Shown here: piece by piece, positions 8,685 through 16,882 of the stretch
Layout: every line of letters starts with the position of its first letter
How positions within the stretch are numbered: the stretch's first letter is position 1
Origin: CAVSUZ01 sp963791885
Lineage (GTDB): Bacteria > Pseudomonadota > Alphaproteobacteria > Acetobacterales > Acetobacteraceae
Length of the DNA stretch: 64,000 nt
Direction of reading: 5' to 3'
Assembly: GCA_963791885.1 (NCBI GenBank)
Contig: CAWBUL010000004.1
Coordinates: 496,001 to 560,000, forward strand
Position numbers and translations under genes: made by a program
Notes under the pieces: generated by a model
The model's database searches: none
Told to the model about the DNA's origin: nothing
The model's input: the letters and a program-made list of their open reading frames with translations, nothing else

Positions 8685-9374
8685 TGCCGCGCCCTTGCTG
8701 CTTTGGGTGCTGCCAATTTTCAATGTGCAGCCCTGGCAAAAGACTATTCCCAAATATGCTGCATTGGGAAACCCTATCGGGAGAGCGACAGAGTCAATGC
8801 GGGACAGCGCGATTAGGACGGCTGCTGATCGTGCGCGGTATCAGCTCGCTGAAGGGCGCGTTGTAAGCTTCCGGGTGTTTGATAGAAGGCTGGCCCAATG
8901 AACCAATACCGTAATGAAACTCTGGGATGGCGGATTGGATAAGAGGATCAGTCATGGGTTCAACAGGCGCGAGGAGGGATACCTGGGGGGCGGATGCCCC
9001 GGAGGCAGGACGTTAGTCCCCGCGCTAGGCGCGAGATGGGGTGGTCCCCCTGGTCCCCACCTCGCAACGTCTGGTCGCGCTGCGCCCAGCTCACCGCGCG
9101 CCTGCGGGCAAACTCGCAGCCTCGCGGCCGCCGATGAAGGCGTCGAAGCGAAGAGCGGCGGTAGTAACGAAATCTGCGCTGGACGCGGTCTGCCGTAAGA
9201 CGCAGTTGCCTGCCCCAAGGCAGCCAGCAAAAATCAAAAGGACGCCGGGTGCATGCTTGCCATAAAGGGGCCTTATGCGGCACAGCCGTCATAGCCGTTC
9301 CCATCCAAGCTTAACAACAAGAGCATAAGAGCACCGCCTTAGCGCTATCTCCCCGCAACATAGTCAGGTTGGCT
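8685..9374. other. 690-bp stretch with no confident gene
   Basis: Short overlapping ORFs only. The part at 8985-9130 is unusually GC-rich, with runs such as GGGGGGCGGATGCCCC and paired GGTCCCC motifs. It may be the remnant of an older element. The promoter of the XRE regulator at 9375-9692 does not lie here, because that gene reads away to the left from 9692. I see no RNA gene or clear repeat. Confidence 0.35.
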
Positions 9375-9692
9375 TTATGCCGGTGAGCATGCGGGTCCAT
9401 TTACCGTTATCGATCCGCTGCCGACGTTAATGATCGTACAGTTGTTGTTGGTAGTATTGCCACTGTTAGTAGTATTGCCGCCGCGGCAGCGGTCTTCCAG
9501 GATGATCCGCCGTTCCCTGTAGAGGGCAACCAGCTTCCTAAGGCTGGCCGGTTGACCCTGGGCATAGTGCTCATCGTTCTCCAAGCGGATGATTGTGCGC
9601 CGGTGCAGGCCGCATGCCATCGCGGCTTTTTCCATCGTCCACCCGAGATAGGCGCGCGCCGCCCGCAGCTGTGCCGAGGTCACCAGGATCAA
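9375..9692 (-). CDS. XRE-type helix-turn-helix regulator with an Asn/Thr-rich tail
   Basis: A 105-residue protein. Residues about 4-60 form an XRE-type HTH: TSAQLRAARAYLGWTMEKAA, then a recognition helix LHRRTIIRLEND. A short helix (SLRKLVALYRERRIILED) follows. The last 35 residues are odd: a GNTTNSGNTTNNN run, then TIINVGSGSITVNG, a polar low-complexity tail resembling a beta-helix rung. Small HTH regulators of this kind are common in phage and plasmid DNA. It is divergent from the histidine kinase gene, with 75 bp between the two starts, so it could regulate that pair; this is inference. Confidence 0.75.
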   Translation of the reverse strand: MILVTSAQLRAARAYLGWTMEKAAMACGLHRRTIIRLENDEHYAQGQPASLRKLVALYRERRIILEDRCRGGNTTNSGNTTNNNCTIINVGSGSITVNGPACSPA

Positions 9693-9767
9693 CCTATCGC
9701 AGCCCTGCTTGTGCCCCTTCGGTCATCATGTCACAACCAGTAACAGGCTGAAAACAAGCAGGCTTTA

Positions 9768-10565
9768 ATGTGCTCACCGGAGGCACATTCACCGGATGGG
9801 GGCAAGCCTTCCAGGAGAACGCTGGAGGAGCTGGAGCAGCGCAATGCCGAGTTGACGGCGGCTGTTGCCGCCCGCGACACCTTTATTGCCGTTGCCGCTC
9901 ACGAGCTGCGCAACCCGATGACGCCGATGATCGGCCAGATCGATCTGCTGCTGGGTGGATTGCGGGCCGGTCGGTATTCCCCTGAGCAAATCGAGCAGCG
10001 TCTTGAGCGCGTCCGGCTCGTGATGGACCACTATCTCAAACGCGCCGCGACCTTGCTCGACGTGTCCCGAATTACCACCGGCAAACTCATACTGGCGCCG
10101 TCGCCCTTCGATTTATCCGACCTGGTGCGGGAGACCGTTGCGACGTTCGCTGCAGCGGCCCGCCATGCAGGCGCTCAGATCGACATCAATGCCCCTGCGA
10201 GCCTTCTCGGCAGCTGGGATCGGCTGGCCATGGAGCAGATCATCGACAATCTCGTTTCCAACGCCATCAAATATGGCGCTCACCGACCCGTCGAGATCTA
10301 TGCCGAGGATCGCGGGGATAACGTCTGCATGCGGGTTCGAGACCGTGGCCCTGGCATCTCCGTGGATGCCCGGACCCGCATCTTTGAGCGCTTCGAGCGC
10401 GCAGTCGGGCCGGATGGACGACGCAGCGGCTTCGGCGTTGGTTTGTGGGTGGTCGGCCAGCTGGTGGACGCCATGGGGGGCACGGTTACGGTGGACGATG
10501 CACAGGGAGGCGGCTCGGTGTTCACCGTGACCCTGCCGCGACATGCGGATGTGGTCCGGCCATGA
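9768..10565 (+). CDS. soluble sensor histidine kinase (HisKA-HATPase)
   Basis: A 265-residue kinase without membrane segments or a sensor domain. Residues about 18-38 form a coiled coil (LEELEQRNAELTAAVAARD). The H-box follows at about 45 (VAAHELRNPM) with the phospho-accepting His. The ATPase domain has the N-box DNLVSNAIKYG, G1 RDRGPGI, the F-box-like IFERFERA and G2 GFGVGL, so all catalytic boxes are present. It overlaps the downstream KaiC-like gene by 4 bp (ATGA), indicating coupling. KaiC-like ATPases paired with kinases are known from many non-cyanobacterial species, where they serve stress or input signalling. No response regulator is visible here. Confidence 0.9.
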   Translation: MCSPEAHSPDGGKPSRRTLEELEQRNAELTAAVAARDTFIAVAAHELRNPMTPMIGQIDLLLGGLRAGRYSPEQIEQRLERVRLVMDHYLKRAATLLDVSRITTGKLILAPSPFDLSDLVRETVATFAAAARHAGAQIDINAPASLLGSWDRLAMEQIIDNLVSNAIKYGAHRPVEIYAEDRGDNVCMRVRDRGPGISVDARTRIFERFERAVGPDGRRSGFGVGLWVVGQLVDAMGGTVTVDDAQGGGSVFTVTLPRHADVVRP

Positions 10566-11500
10566 GCGAGGCGCACAGTGGCGAACTCGAGCGGGTGCCA
10601 AGCGGGATCCCCGGCCTGGATATCATTCTGAGTGGCGGCTTCCTCAAAGGCGGCCTTTACATCATTCAGGGTCCGCCCGGCACCGGCAAAACCACGTTTG
10701 GCAACCAGGTCTGCTTCCATCACGTCGCGTGCGGTGGACGGGCGCTCTACGTCACCCTGCTCGCCGAGTACCACGCGCGCATGATGCAGCACTTGGGCGT
10801 CATGACGTTCTTCGATGGATCGAAGATCCCGGATCAGCTGACTTATCTCAACGGCCTGAGTGTTCTGGAATCGGATGGGCTCAAGGGGTTTTTGACACAG
10901 CTGCGCCATGAGATCACCCGGCACAACGTCTCCATCCTGGTGCTCGATGGCATCGAATCCGCCAAACGCCTGTCCAACGACGAGCAGGCGTTCAACGAGT
11001 TTGTGCATGAACTGCAGGCGGTCGCCATCGCGACCGGGTGCACGATGTTCATGCTCACCAGCGCTCAGGGTGAAAGGGGCACACCCGAGCACACGATGGT
11101 GGATGGCATCGTCGAACTGTCCGACCAGCTCGTGGGATGGTCCGCCGAGAGCTTCCTGCAGGTGGTCAAGTTTCGCGGGAGCGCCTTTCTGCGCGGCCGT
11201 CACGCCTTCAAGATCACCGATGACGGTATCGTCGTGCATCCGCGGATCGAGGCCCTGCTGGCGCGACCATCGCGCCCCGATCAGGGAGGGCTGGGCCGCG
11301 TATCGAGCGGGGTTGATCAACTTGACGTCATGCCGGGCGGCGGGCTGCCGGAAGCCTCTACGTCGATGATCATGGGACCGTCCGGCACCGGGAAGACGAC
11401 GCTTGGGCTCCAATTCCTCTCCCGATGTACCGAGAGCGAGCCCGGCCTGCTGTTCGGCTTCTATGAGACCCCAGCCCTGTTGATTTTCGCTGAGAACTGA
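10562..11500 (+). pseudogene. KaiC-family ATPase, truncated by the IS21-family insertion
   Basis: The start ATG at 10562 overlaps the kinase stop codon. Domain 1 has Walker A (GPPGTGKTT, about residue 38), Walker B (VLDGIES) and the usual KaiC N-terminus (PSGIPGLDIILSGGF). Domain 2 begins at about residue 245 (RVSSGVDQLDVMPGGG) with a second Walker A (GPSGTGKTTLG), but the frame enters the IS element after residue 305. The last seven residues and the stop are encoded by the IS end. Related double-domain proteins are about 480-570 residues, so most of domain 2 is missing. The 3' part is not found on the other side of the element. Confidence 0.88.
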
Positions 11501-11549
11501 CCCGGGTTTTCCACCGAGAACTGACCCGGGTGAATTTATGGTTTGCGGG

Positions 11550-12342
11550 TCATACCGGGGTCAAGTTCTTGGCCTTTTCCTTTCGGCCCTTGTTGGCGGC
11601 CGAGCTGGCTTTGAAGCGGAAGCTGTCATTGCCGGTTTCCACGATGTGGCAGTGGTGGGTGAGGCGGTCGAGCATGGCGGTCGTCATCTTAGCGTCGCCG
11701 AACACGTCAGCCCATTCGCTGAAGCTCAGGTTCGTGGTGATGACCACAGAGGCCCGTTCGTAAAGCTTGCTCAGCAGGTGGAAAAGCAGCGCGCCGCCGG
11801 AGGGGCTGAACGGCAGATAGCCCAATTCATCGAGCATTACGAGGTCGCACCGCATCAGCCGATCCGCGATCTGACCCGATCGGCCCTGAGTTTTCTCCTG
11901 CTCCAGCGCATTGACCAGGTCGACGGTCCCGAAGAACCGAACCTTTTTGCGATGGTGTTCAACCGCCTGCACGCCAAGCGCCGTGGCGATGTGGGTCTTG
12001 CCGGTGCCCGGACCGCCGACGAGGACCACGTTGTCGGCGTTTTCGATGAACTCACACCGGTAAAGCTGGCGCACCAGGGCTTCATTGGTTTCGCTGGACG
12101 CAAAATCAAAACCGCTCAGATCCTTGTAGACGGGGGAAGCGCGCCGCCTTCAGCTGGTAGGCAACCGATCGAACCTCGCGCTCGGCGGTTTCCGCCTTGA
12201 GCAGCTGTGAGAGAATGGGGACGGCCGAATTGAACGCTGGCGCGCCCTGCTCCATCAGCTCGCCCGCGGCTTGCGCCATGCCAAACATCTTCAGGCCGCG
12301 CAGCATCACGACAATCGCCGCCCCGGCCGGATCATGACGCAT
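11550..12342 (-). pseudogene. istB: istB, IS21 helper ATPase, with a single-base frameshift
   Basis: The N-terminal part runs from the ATG at 12342 (MRHDPAGAAIVVMLRGLKMF) to about 12137. The rest reads in a different frame down to 11550: Walker A VGGPGTGKTH, then VMLDELGYLPFS and VITTNLSFSEW. Removing one G from the run of five at 12132-12136 restores a continuous protein through FPVYKDLSGFDFASSETNEA. IstB is the AAA+ partner that IstA needs for transposition. The shift would inactivate the element unless it is a sequencing error or is bypassed by slippage. The start overlaps the end of istA by 11 bp. Confidence 0.88.
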
Positions 12343-13864
12343 GGCGGGCCTCCTGTAGCTTCTCGCGCAGGGCATCGTAGCGTTCGACGTCGGCACGTGG
12401 CTCCCGGTCCAGGGCCAAGGCCTGCGGAGCCGCGATCATTGCTGTGGCCGTGGATTTGCCGTCGATCAGCCGGTGCAACATGTTCAGCACGTGCGTCTTT
12501 GTCGGCGCTCCATCACTCAGCGCCAGTTCGACGGCACACAACACCGCATCTTCACCATGGTGCAGGACGAGGGCAAGAATCTCCACCATCTCCCGGTCGC
12601 CTCCGGGCTGCTTGAGAAGGTGCTGTTGCAGCCGCTTGAACGCTTCCGGCAATTCGGCGAACGGCGCGCCATTACGCAGAGCTCCCGGCTTGCGCTGGAT
12701 CACCGCGAGATAGTGGTGCCAATCATAGATGGTGCGGCCGGGCAGATGATGCGACCGCTCGATGAGCCGCGCGTGTTCGCAGATGACTTGCCCTTCGGCA
12801 ACGACAACGACGCGGCCTGGATAAACCCTTAAGCTGACGCGATGATTGGCGAAGGACGCGGGCACGCTGTAGCGGTTGCGATCAAAGTGAACGAGGCAGG
12901 TGGGCGAAACGCGTTTGCCGTATTCAACAAAACCATCGAACGGTCTGCCAACGGCCATCAGGCATCCGACTTCACTTTGCCACGCATCGAATATCGAGCC
13001 TTGCTGGCTGCCGTGTGGAATCTCGCGCCATAGCGCTTGGCAGCGTTGTTCCAGCCAGTCGTTCAAGTCAGCCAGCGTCACAAAACGCGGCATGGTCTGC
13101 CACAGCCGATGACGCGCGTCCTGGACATTCTTCTCGATCTGACCCTTCTCCCAGCCTGAGGCCGGATTGCAAAAGTCAGCATCGAAAAGGTAGTGGCTGG
13201 CCATCGCGGCAAAGCGTGCATTGACCTGGCGCTTCTTGCCGACGCCAACTTGGTCAACAGCCGTTCTCATATTGTCGTAGATGCCGCGGCGCGGCACGCC
13301 GCCAAGCACCCGGAACGCATGATGATGCGCGTCGAACAGCATCTCGTGCGTCTGCAGCGGATAGGCCCGGACAATGAAGGTGCGGCTGTAGCAAAGCTTG
13401 AAGTGCGCAGCTTGCAGCTTGGTCCGTTCGCCGCCGATAACGGCCCACTCCTCGCTCCAGTCGAACTGGAAAGCTTCGCCCGGCTGGAAAATCAGCGGAA
13501 CAAAGGCCCCGCGGCCGGTCGTCTGCTGCTCCCGCTGCCGATGCTCCTTCCAGGTGCGGGCGAACGCCGCAACACGGCCGTATGAACCTTCAAACCCGAG
13601 GGCGGCCAGATCCGCATGCAACCGCTTGATCGTCCGCCTCTGCTTGCGCGGCCTGCCGCTCTCTAGCTTTAGCCAGGCCGACAGTTTCTCGGCGAACGCG
13701 TCCAGCTTGCTGGGCCGCTCCGGCACCTTGAAGGCCGGTTCCACCACGTCGCCCCGCAAGTATTTGCGGATGGTGTTCCGCGATAGCCCAGTCCTGCGGG
13801 CGATCTCCCGTATCGAAAGCTGGTCTCGAAGCGCCCAGCGACGGATCACGCTCAGTAACTCCAT
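12332..13864 (-). CDS. istA: IS21 family transposase IstA
   Basis: About 510 residues from the ATG at 13864 (MELLSVIRRWALRDQ); the upstream extension to 13924 lies in the terminal repeat. The N-terminal HTH is SIREIARRTGLSRNTIRKYL. The catalytic DDE core has Asp in FQFDWSEEW, Asp in IYDNMRTAV and Glu in WEKGQIEKNV. The C-terminal beta-barrel region (RNRYSVPASFANHRVSLRVY) and the tail are complete. The frame is intact even though istB is shifted. Confidence 0.94.
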   Translation of the reverse strand: MELLSVIRRWALRDQLSIREIARRTGLSRNTIRKYLRGDVVEPAFKVPERPSKLDAFAEKLSAWLKLESGRPRKQRRTIKRLHADLAALGFEGSYGRVAAFARTWKEHRQREQQTTGRGAFVPLIFQPGEAFQFDWSEEWAVIGGERTKLQAAHFKLCYSRTFIVRAYPLQTHEMLFDAHHHAFRVLGGVPRRGIYDNMRTAVDQVGVGKKRQVNARFAAMASHYLFDADFCNPASGWEKGQIEKNVQDARHRLWQTMPRFVTLADLNDWLEQRCQALWREIPHGSQQGSIFDAWQSEVGCLMAVGRPFDGFVEYGKRVSPTCLVHFDRNRYSVPASFANHRVSLRVYPGRVVVVAEGQVICEHARLIERSHHLPGRTIYDWHHYLAVIQRKPGALRNGAPFAELPEAFKRLQQHLLKQPGGDREMVEILALVLHHGEDAVLCAVELALSDGAPTKTHVLNMLHRLIDGKSTATAMIAAPQALALDREPRADVERYDALREKLQEARHAS

Positions 13865-13974
13865 GCTTATCACTCCCGTGGACCCCGCTGAAAACAGCCG
13901 GGGCGAGGTCAAAACATGGGTCAATTCTCAGTGGAAATTTGCCACCTGGTGGGTCAGTTCTCGATGAAACTCAA

Positions 13975-14430
13975 CACTGGGATGATTGGCAGAAGGGAAA
14001 AGATGAAATCAGTTTCCGCGACGTTCGCCACCAGCTCCGGAAAACCGACGCCATCAAGATTATCGAGGACAAGGCCATAGCCGTCACCGGTCGCACACTG
14101 TTCGCGGATAGGAACCGGGGCGATCCGGGCGGCTGGGTGACATCGCTCTATAGCCACTTGTCGAGCTTCATCCATGCAAGTGGCGATTTAGCCAATTCGA
14201 GCATCTGGCAAAGCAATGGCCCGATCTACAGCGCGCGGGGAATGAAGGTGTCATATTGCAGCTTCCTTGAGACCTACGCGCTCGGGTTACTGCTGGCGAA
14301 AATCTCCCACCCCGCCCTTGCGATGCCCGAAGCAGCGGCTGTGCTATTCACCTATGGCAGCCGTCGCCGCTATCTCCGCCAGCTCGATATGAAGCTATGC
14401 GGGTTTATCAAGCGCGAGGTTTTCCCGTGA
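13975..14430 (+). pseudogene. C-terminal remnant of an unidentified gene, cut by the IS21 end
   Basis: From the IS boundary a frame encodes about 150 residues (HWDDWQKGKDEISFRDV to GFIKREVFP) before a stop. No native start exists; upstream codons come from the IS terminal repeat. The segment SLYSHLSSFIHASGDLANSS resembles helical proteins sometimes linked to abortive infection (DUF5677-like), but this is only a resemblance. It is not the missing part of KaiC, which shows that DNA has been lost or exchanged at this IS. Confidence 0.6.
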
Positions 14431-14692
14431 GCTACGATTAAGCGCGGTGATGCGCAACTTTCCATGAAGCCCCTTATCGGGCGGCAACATTCTTCTCAGG
14501 GCAACGGGGCTGAGCTTTGCCGAGCGCTCGACGTGCTGTTGACGACTGTTGCGGGCGTCAGAGCTTTCGCTTAATATACGCTGCTTTCCGATGCTCTAAC
14601 CGGTGAAGACCGCTTTGCAGCGCGCATTGGCCACACACGACTAAATTACTAAGCAACCAGGATGGTTCACCGATCAGCGTTTGTTGCTCCGG
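14431..14692. other. short intergenic stretch, nothing recognised
   Basis: No ORF with protein-like composition and no hairpin followed by a T tract was seen. It separates the IS-truncated remnant from the 3' end of the disrupted zinc-finger-like gene. Confidence 0.4.
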
Positions 14693-15572
14693 CTACGACT
14701 TCAGCTGACGCAGCGGCGCCTGCCAACGTTTGCGGGCGGGACCATACGTCTCGTCCCCGAGGCGGACTTGCTCGTCGAGAACATCACGCCAGGCGAGGAG
14801 CAGTTGGCGTCCGACCGGAGCGTCAACGTCGGCCGGTTCAAGCCGAAGCGACCGGAACACCGGGCCGAGTATCGGCCAATGCTCGGCGATGAACGCGGCC
14901 TGGTCGAACTTGCGTCGCGAAGGGCGCCGCTCCTGCGCCTTCTGCTGTCGCTGTCTGGCCTTGGTCGCACGATCGACCGGTCTGGTCTGCGCGGCCAGCT
15001 CATACGCCGTGGCGCGTCGGTGCACCTGCTTGATGCGCGGATCATCAGGTGGCGCTAGGGGAGGCGGCGAGTAAACATAACCCTCGGGTGCCGGGCCGAT
15101 CCGGGCCTGGCGCTTGCGCGCCGCGATAAGACACGCTGCCAGCCTGGATCATCGTTGTGATTAAGGACGGATCGCCTCCAGCACCAGCGCAAATTGTTCA
15201 GCACGACAGGCGCGGTTTCAGTCGGATCGAGGCCAGCGCGCCGGCAGTGCTCGACGAACTCCGCTTCGAGCACGGGGCTGCACCAGATGGTCAGGAGCGG
15301 CTGCCAGGATGACTTGTCCCACAGGCGCTTCATATCCGCGCGGAACAGCCGGATGCTCTCCGTCGGTGTTTGCGGCTTGCCGGTGCCTTTGCGAAGCTGC
15401 TCCATCCGCTTGCGCCGCCAGTTGACATCGTGGTGTTGGCAGTAGTCCGAGTGTCGCAGCGCGATGTCCCTGCAGTTCGTGCGCGCGCACTGCCTTTGCC
15501 GAGGGCCGCCTACACCGTATCCGGCTTCGTGCAGGCGTTTCCAGCCTGGTCGTAGCCAGCTCGGGGGTTCTA

Positions 15573-16436
15573 GGGCGAAGACTCATCTGACTACTTGAGG
15601 AAGTAGGCAAGGGCGGCGGCGATGCAGAGGGTGGAGACGAAAGTTTCGTCGAGCCGATCGTAGCGCGTTGCCAGGCGTCGAAAGTCCTTGAGGCGGCAGA
15701 AGGTGCGTTCGACGATATTGCGCCGCCTATAGGTGACGGCGTCGAACGGATAGGGCTGCTTTCGGTTCTTGCGGTTGGGGATGATGACGCGGCTGCCGCG
15801 GTCCGCCAGCCAACGGCGCAATTCGGCACTGTCGTAAGCGGCATCGGCGATCACGCGCAGGTCGGGCGGCAGTCGAGCCAACATTGCCTGCGCCGGCACG
15901 CTATCGTGGCGCTCACCGCCGGTCAGCGCGATGACCTTGGGTCGGCCGTGAGCATCAGCGATCAGATGGATTTTGGTATTGCGCCCGCCGCGGCTCGTCC
16001 CGATCCCACGCGAACCCCCCTTTTTCGCCGCCCGGCGCTGGCCGACCGGTGGACCTTGATATGCGTGCTGTCCAGCAAGGCTTCGGCCGGCGGGCCGCCG
16101 GCGCGCGCAAGTTCCATGAACACACGCTCCCAGATCCCGCGCACTGCCCAGCGCACGAACCGATTATACAGTGTCTTGCGTGGCCCATATTCCAACGGTG
16201 CGTCGGACCATCGGCAACCGGAGATGATGACTTGGATGATGCCGCTGATCACGCGCCGATCATCCACCCGTCGCTTGCCGCGTATGTAGACGGGCAGCAA
16301 TGGGTCAATCTTCTCCCACTGCCCGTCGCTCAACCAGAAATACCCTGTGACCATGCTGCCCCGAATCGATGCAAACTCCGACCACAGGGAATCAACAACC
16401 TATTGATTTGGCAATAACCCAATTGGGTCTTCGCCC
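15573..16436 (-). mobile_element. IS5-family (IS427-type) insertion sequence
   Basis: An 864-bp element with near-perfect inverted repeats GGGCGAAGACTCA (15573-15585) and its complement at 16424-16436 (12 of 13). It is flanked by a TA duplication within a CTAG target (15571-15572 and 16437-16438), as expected for the IS427/IS1031 group. Removing it restores the reading frame of the host gene exactly, which confirms both boundaries. Confidence 0.92.
15591..16354 (-). CDS. IS5-family transposase in two frames (likely programmed -1 frameshift)
   Basis: The first frame runs from the ATG at 16354 to 15962 (130 codons): YFWLSDGQWEKIDPLLP, SGCRWSDAP and DSTHIKVHRSA, which carries the first catalytic Asp. 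The second frame supplies ADAHGRPKVIALTGGERHD, IADAAYDS (second Asp), IIPNRKNRK and RRRNIVERTFCRLKDF (the Glu region), ending at 15591. The frames overlap at an A5G6 run (complement of 16014-16025). This A-rich then G-rich run is a typical slippery site in IS427-type elements, where a -1 shift makes the full transposase. I therefore take it as functional rather than broken. Confidence 0.88.
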
Positions 16437-16490
16437 TAGAAACCGACCTTTCGCGTCTCTCCGAGGGAGGGTTGAGGGTTCGCGTTGCAT

Positions 16491-16874
16491 AACATCTTCC
16501 GTAGGCCACGATACTTTAGCCCCTCACCGAGGTATGTGACAGGCATCGCCAGTGCGAAACCGCGGACGTGCAGAGCTATGGACACTTCAGAGCCCGAGCA
16601 ACCGCCGTGTTGTTTGTTGGCGGACAGCCTGGTTTAACGGCCGCCGCCGAAGGCCCCAGGAGTGACGGCTCTTCACCGTTATCAGGAAGTCGTTGCCAGC
16701 ATAAGAACGAAACAGCCCGGTGACTAGAACGTGCTAGAGGTCTCCCCGCTGTGCTTCGATAAATGTGATACGCGCACGGGAAGTTATATATTCTCTCTCT
16801 CTCTCCCCCTTCTTTCAGAAGGCGCGCGCGAGCACGCGTGAAGACCCCTTTGATCTTACAGGCGCGTATCACAT
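16491..16874. other. intergenic stretch with a CT repeat and half of a long inverted repeat
   Basis: No gene is supported. It holds an (TC)n tract at about 16791-16804 and a TATATA patch just before it. It also holds the left arm (16755-16775) of a 21-bp inverted repeat whose right arm crosses the stop codon of the DUF3987 gene. On the minus strand this is the 3' side of that gene and the promoter side of the broken zinc-finger-like gene. Confidence 0.5.
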
Positions 16875-16882
16875 TCATCGAA
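16755..16882. repeat. 21-bp inverted repeat pair with 86-bp spacer
   Basis: Left arm 16755-16775 and right arm 16862-16882 are complementary at 20 of 21 positions; the core is AATGTGATACGCGC. The right arm includes the TGA stop (16877-16875) of the DUF3987 gene. The spacer contains the TC tract. It could be a binding site for an element-encoded protein, an ancient IS end or a replication site; nothing in the sequence decides among them. Confidence 0.8.

Larger units (their letters stand above)
11478..13976 (-). mobile_element. IS21-family insertion sequence
   Basis: A 2499-bp element. The terminal inverted repeats are 26 bp long (11478-11503 and 13951-13976, starting TGTTGA, 22 of 26 matching). 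Each end carries a second internal copy of the GAGAACTGACCC motif (11516-11531 on the left; a variant near 13918-13932 on the right), as is usual for IS21 multiple terminal repeats. It encodes istA and istB on the minus strand. No flanking target duplication is visible: the left flank ends CAGCCC and the right flank starts CTGGGA. The flanking genes also differ, so an adjacent deletion or rearrangement followed insertion. Confidence 0.9.
14693..16490 (-). pseudogene. zinc-finger-like hypothetical gene, broken by an IS5-family insertion and a frameshift
   Basis: The ATG at 16490 has GGAAG six bases upstream. Eighteen codons (MQREPSTLPRRDAKGRFL) run to the IS edge at 16437. Dropping the IS and one copy of its TA duplication, the frame continues without a break at 15570 (EPPSWLRPGWKRLHEAG). 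It next shows a Cys/His cluster (CARTNC, then DYCQHHD) that could bind zinc. Near 15118-15131 one base is missing; with one added base the frame continues (AARKRQARIGPAPEGYVY) to the stop at 14693. The intact ancestor would be about 310 residues. I do not recognise the family. Two independent lesions show it is no longer functional. Confidence 0.75.

Noticed and set aside
9768..11500. Circadian clock
   Set aside because: KaiC homologues without KaiA/KaiB are widespread and mostly not clocks; neither partner is present and this gene is truncated.
15591..16354. IS5 transposase as a pseudogene because it lies in two frames
   Set aside because: The A5G6 run at the overlap is a typical slippery site for this IS group, so a programmed shift is the better explanation.
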